NCBI GenBank assembly: GCA_021648185.1
Contig: JAKITH010000014.1
Span: 1 to 13,167 of the forward strand
Reading direction: 5' to 3'
From: Thiomicrorhabdus sp.
Lineage (GTDB): Bacteria > Pseudomonadota > Gammaproteobacteria > Thiomicrospirales > Thiomicrospiraceae
DNA length: 13,167 nucleotides
Under the pieces are notes generated by a model. That model was not told where the DNA came from. It worked only from the letters and a program-made list of their open reading frames with translations, and did not search any database. Positions 10,848 to 13,167 of this stretch are shown piece by piece; position 1 is the first letter of the stretch, and the number at the start of each line of letters is the position of its first letter. The translations under genes and the position numbers were made by a program.

Positions 10848-10927
10848 GAGACCTTTGCACAAGGGGAGATGCTCAAACCACATTTTCAAGTAGCTTGGGC
10901 ATCTCCTCTCCCCTTGTGCAAAGACTC
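10848..10927. repeat. 80-bp palindromic element upstream of icd
   Basis: Two arms form a long inverted repeat. The left arm is GAGACCTTTGCACAAGGGGA followed by GATGC, and the right arm is its complement with a 5-bp AGGAG insertion and a one-base deletion in the outer end (GAGTCTTTG). The inner arms GCTCAA/TTGGGC extend the stem, leaving a loop of about 18 nt. The outer end shares GAGACCTTTG with the 159-bp element at 11006. No target duplication or coding sequence was seen. It lies 7 nt upstream of the icd ribosome site and would fold as a stable hairpin in any transcript crossing it. It has no U tract, so it is not a typical terminator. Confidence 0.65.
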
Positions 10928-11005
10928 AATTAATTTTTAAAATGTTAGAATGGTCACTATTTTAACCGACTAAACCAAACAATATTTAAAATATCCACTC
11001 CTTAT

Positions 11006-11164
11006 GAGACCTTTGTACGAGAGAGCTACGAGAGAAAAAAGAGATAAAACTTGACTGATTGAGGCGGGAAATACAGGGAATAGCGAGCTATTCACAAATT
11101 TTTCAACGAAAATCAGGCGTATTTTAGCCTTTTTTATCTGTGTATTCTCTCGTGCAAAGGCCTC
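11006..11164. mobile_element. MITE-like 159-bp element between icd and rluE
   Basis: Terminal inverted repeats of 19 bp match at 17 positions: GAGACCTTTGTACGAGAGA at 11006-11024 and the complement of GAGGCCTTTGCACGAGAGA at 11146-11164. Similarity continues inward (GAGAAAAAAGAGATAAAA against GAGAATACACAGATAAAA). The interior holds the hairpin GAATAGCGAGCTATTC (11078-11093). The left end has a tandem duplication of TACGAGAGA. CTCCTTA occurs on both sides (10998-11004 and 11162-11168), possibly a target duplication, though the right copy overlaps the repeat end. There is no transposase, so it would be non-autonomous. GAGACCTTTGCA-type ends recall IS5-family elements such as IS1106; that assignment is from memory. 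Confidence 0.65.
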
Positions 11165-11179
11165 CTTAATAAAGGCCTT
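11157..11179 (+). promoter_or_regulatory. Hairpin that could mask the rluE ribosome site
   Basis: AAGGCCT (11157-11163) pairs perfectly with AGGCCTT (11173-11179) across a 9-nt loop. The left arm is the terminus of the 159-bp element, and the right arm includes most of the only purine-rich ribosome site candidate of rluE (AAAGG, 11171-11175). Pairing could lower translation; no U tract follows, so it is not a terminator. Confidence 0.35.
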
Positions 11180-11187
11180 CTACTATT

Positions 11188-11751
11188 ATGAGCAACCTAC
11201 TTCTGTTTAACAAACCGTTTAATGTACTTTGCCAGTTTACCGATAGCAGCCCACAAGCAGGCGAACGTGAAACACTGGCCAACTACATTAAACAGAAAGG
11301 ATTTTATGCTGCGGGACGATTGGATCGGGACAGCGAAGGTCTTTTATTGTTAACCGATGATGGCAAGTTGCAACATAAAATATCCGATCCAAAATACAAA
11401 CTTTCCAAAACCTATTTAGCCCAAGTAGAGGGCGATATAACACCAGAGGCCATTAAAGCACTGGCTAAAGGTGTAACGCTCAAAGATGGAGTTACCCGCC
11501 CTGCCCGCGCCAAAAAAACCCCTCCCCCTCTATGGTTATGGGATAGAACACCCCCCATCCGGGAACGCAAACAGATTGCCACCAGCTGGGTTGAGCTCAC
11601 GATTACCGAAGGTAAAAATCGCCAAGTAAGACGCATGACCGCCGCTGTTGGCTTTCCAACCTTACGGCTGATACGAACTAAAATTGGAGACTGGACATTG
11701 CAAGACTTAAAGCCAGGAGAGGTGAAACCCGCAAATACGGGGTCAGAGTAA
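11188..11751 (+). CDS. rluE: 23S rRNA pseudouridine(2457) synthase RluE
   Basis: The product is an RsuA/RluE-family pseudouridine synthase; E. coli RluE converts U2457 of 23S rRNA. The 187-residue protein lacks an N-terminal S4 domain, as RluE does. It has the catalytic motif GRLDRDSEGL (43-52, nucleophile Asp46), WLWDRTPPIRERK (116-128), EGKNRQVRRMT (141-151) and GFPTLRLIR (155-163), each closely matching RluE. The ATG has only a distant AAAGG 12 nt upstream. That site could be sequestered in a 7-bp hairpin formed with the adjacent element end (11157-11179). The last codons, encoding TGSE and the stop, come from a perfect inverted repeat (11739-11775), so the C-terminus has been shaped by a repeat. 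The gene is divergent from icd and 110 nt upstream of mnmA. Confidence 0.93.
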   Translation: MSNLLLFNKPFNVLCQFTDSSPQAGERETLANYIKQKGFYAAGRLDRDSEGLLLLTDDGKLQHKISDPKYKLSKTYLAQVEGDITPEAIKALAKGVTLKDGVTRPARAKKTPPPLWLWDRTPPIRERKQIATSWVELTITEGKNRQVRRMTAAVGFPTLRLIRTKIGDWTLQDLKPGEVKPANTGSE

Positions 11752-11775
11752 AACAACTTATTTTACTCTGACCCC
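11739..11775. repeat. Perfect 15-bp inverted repeat overlapping the end of rluE
   Basis: GGGGTCAGAGTAAAA (11739-11753) and TTTTACTCTGACCCC (11761-11775) are exact inverse complements around a 7-nt loop, CAACTTA. The left arm supplies the last sense codons and TAA of rluE. The same word is recalled as a dispersed repeat in many proteobacterial genomes, often near Y1/REP-associated transposases; no transposase is visible here. No U tract follows the second arm, so it is not a canonical terminator, although it can fold at the 3' end of the rluE mRNA. Confidence 0.85.
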
Positions 11776-11861
11776 AGGCTTGCTGATTTGTGCACTAAAA
11801 CCTAATTCGAATACTGCTCTTTGCTCTGTTAAAATAGCCAGCCAATTAATCCATTCTAAAC

Positions 11862-13007
11862 ATGAAAACACATATGAAAAATACCCCTAATCTAGATAAC
11901 GCAAATATTAAAGTCATTGTTGGCCTGTCGGGCGGCGTGGACTCCTCTGTTGCGGCTCTGTTGCTCAAGCAACAAGGATATGAGGTGGAGGGGTTGTTTA
12001 TGAAAAACTGGGAAGGCGATGATACCGATGATTACTGCCCTGCCGCTGAAGATTTAAAAGATGTGATGAAGGTTGCCGAAGCTCTGGACATTCCCGTGCA
12101 CATTGAAAATTTTTCTGGTACGTATTGGGACAATGTATTTGAACATTTTTTAGCAGAATACAAAGCAGGACGCACGCCCAACCCCGATATTTTATGCAAT
12201 AAAGAGGTTAAATTTAAGGCCTTTTTACAGCACGCACTCGAATTAGGTGCGGACTACATTGCCACAGGGCATTATGCGCGCATTCAACGAGATGAAGAGG
12301 GCGTTTGCCATCTCTTAAAAGGGCTGGATAACAATAAAGATCAAAGCTACTTTCTCTATACGTTACAACAACATCAATTGCAAAAAACGCTGTTTCCTGT
12401 CGGTGAGTTAGAAAAACCCTTGGTACGAGAAATGGCCGAACAAGCAGGACTCATCACACATAATAAAAAAGACAGCACGGGTATTTGCTTTATTGGTGAA
12501 CGTAAATTTAAAGATTTTTTACAACAATTCATTCCCGCACAACCGGGAGACATAGTGGATGAGTTTGGTAACGTTATTGGCAAACACGATGGACTGATGT
12601 ATCACACCCTTGGTCAACGCAAAGGTCTTGGCGTGGGTGGCGGACATGGCACGGGCAATGACCCTTGGTATGCCGCGGATAAAAACCTTAAAACCAATCA
12701 ACTGATTGCGGTACAAGGCAAACAGCACCCACTATTGCAACATCGTTTTTTAGTCGCAGATACGCTGGACTGGGTACAAGGTAAATCTCCCCCGCTTAAT
12801 GCACAACTCAAAGCTAAAATTCGCTACCGTCAGGAAGAACAGCCCTGTCAAATTCGAGAAGAAAAAAATGGTACGCTGCTGGTTGAGTTTAATGAATCTC
12901 AGCTTGCCATCGCACCTGGTCAATCCATTGTATTTTATAACGGGGATGACTGCTTAGGAGGAGGAATCATTGATCAACGCCTTCACTCGACTAAAGAACG
13001 ACGGTAG
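11862..13007 (+). CDS. mnmA: tRNA-specific 2-thiouridylase MnmA
   Basis: MnmA adenylates and thiolates U34 of tRNAs for Lys, Glu and Gln, taking sulfur from the cysteine desulfurase/Tus relay. The 381-residue protein opens with the PP-loop ATP site [10 protein letters not shown] (21-30). Asp/Thr-rich GDDTDDYCP (52-60) follows, then [12 protein letters not shown] with catalytic Cys112, ATGHYAR (134-140), and [12 protein letters not shown] with the second catalytic Cys209. These correspond to Cys102 and Cys199 of E. coli. [13 protein letters not shown] (248-260) and a C-terminal beta-barrel complete the family pattern. Two ATGs are possible (11862 and 11874), neither with a good ribosome site, so the start is uncertain by four codons. 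A TAAAAT -10-like box at 11830-11835 lacks a good -35. The order mnmA-hflD is typical of gammaproteobacteria. Confidence 0.97.
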   Translation: MKTHMKNTPNLDNANIKVIVGLSGGVDSSVAALLLKQQGYEVEGLFMKNWEGDDTDDYCPAAEDLKDVMKVAEALDIPVHIENFSGTYWDNVFEHFLAEYKAGRTPNPDILCNKEVKFKAFLQHALELGADYIATGHYARIQRDEEGVCHLLKGLDNNKDQSYFLYTLQQHQLQKTLFPVGELEKPLVREMAEQAGLITHNKKDSTGICFIGERKFKDFLQQFIPAQPGDIVDEFGNVIGKHDGLMYHTLGQRKGLGVGGGHGTGNDPWYAADKNLKTNQLIAVQGKQHPLLQHRFLVADTLDWVQGKSPPLNAQLKAKIRYRQEEQPCQIREEKNGTLLVEFNESQLAIAPGQSIVFYNGDDCLGGGIIDQRLHSTKERR

Positions 13008-13013
13008 GTAAGG

Positions 13014-13041
13014 TTGAACTCACAATACAGATTGATATAAA
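13014..13041 (+). promoter_or_regulatory. Possible hflD promoter
   Basis: TTGAAC (13014-13019), a 16-bp spacer and TATAAA (13036-13041) lie in the 89-bp gap between mnmA and hflD. The match to sigma70 is fair, giving a start near 13048 and a leader of about 50 nt. Cotranscription from mnmA is equally possible because no terminator separates the genes. Confidence 0.4.
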
Positions 13042-13096
13042 GCTTAAACCTCTTAACAAATTCACTATTTAGACTTACCTTAAAGGTTCTACAAAA

Positions 13097-13167
13097 ATGA
13101 CAGAGTACACGCAACAAGATCGCAGTTTAGCACTTATAGGCATCTATCAGGCCGCACAGCTGGTACA
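13097..13167 (+). CDS. hflD: HflD-like protein, start only (cut by window edge)
   Basis: Only 23 codons are visible. After ATG 13097 the translation is MTEYTQQDRSLALIGIYQAA and then QLV. The core LALIGIYQAAQLV matches the N-terminus of HflD (LALAGICQSARLV in E. coli), a cytoplasmic-side membrane-associated protein first known as a regulator of lambda lysogenization, through CII. The position immediately after mnmA agrees with the widespread mnmA-hflD-purB order. A ribosome site AAAGG lies at 13082-13086, slightly far from the ATG. Identity rests on a short N-terminus plus synteny. Confidence 0.8.
   Translation, partial: MTEYTQQDRSLALIGIYQAAQLV

Noticed and set aside
11412..11756. 114-codon minus-strand frame overlapping rluE
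   Set aside because: It is fully antisense to conserved RluE motifs, with no supporting signals.
11739..11775. Inverted repeat after rluE as an intrinsic terminator
   Set aside because: The second arm is followed by AGGCTTG, not by a U tract; the U run is at the loop side. Treated as a repeat.

Overview
The window looks like a chromosomal segment from a gammaproteobacterium with moderate-to-low GC. The evidence is the rimP-nusA-infB order, a RluE-type pseudouridine synthase, mnmA followed by hflD, a proteobacterial Acs and a monomeric NADP isocitrate dehydrogenase. A sulfur-oxidizing or Thiotrichales-like lineage is possible, but that is only an impression from protein flavour and the intergenic repeats.

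Layout. Bases 1-4484 hold the core expression operon on the minus strand: rimP (GTG start), nusA, and infB, whose last codons fall outside the window. Ahead of rimP is a strong sigma70-type promoter (4622-4649), then a roughly 90-nt structured leader that ends in a perfect intrinsic terminator (4526-4553), only 41 nt before the rimP start codon. This is the architecture of a transcription attenuator. Upstream on the same strand are acs (acetyl-CoA synthetase), an unrecognised two-helix membrane protein of 193 residues, and an initiator tRNA-fMet with its own promoter and terminator. In enteric bacteria the initiator tRNA metY lies directly before rimP, so the order tRNA-fMet / membrane protein / acs / rimP may be a relaxed version of that arrangement.

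Bases 7800-8480 (minus) encode an Hsp31-like DJ-1/PfpI protein with a GTG start. Bases 8605-10830 (minus) encode a full-length monomeric isocitrate dehydrogenase with all active-site residues checked. The 357-bp region between icd and the divergent rluE is almost filled by two palindromic elements of 80 and 159 bp. Their ends begin with a shared GAGACCTTTG-type terminal repeat, as expected of MITE-like remnants. On the plus strand follow rluE, whose stop codon lies inside another perfect 15-bp inverted repeat, then mnmA, and the first 23 codons of hflD.

Functional theme. Most genes serve translation and RNA: initiator tRNA, IF2, RimP, NusA, rRNA pseudouridylation and tRNA 2-thiolation. Two central carbon enzymes for acetate activation and the TCA cycle are also present. 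I found no defence system, CRISPR array, prophage or intact transposase. The regions most worth a second look are the rimP leader, the palindromic repeats around icd/rluE, the acs upstream palindrome and the unrecognised membrane protein.
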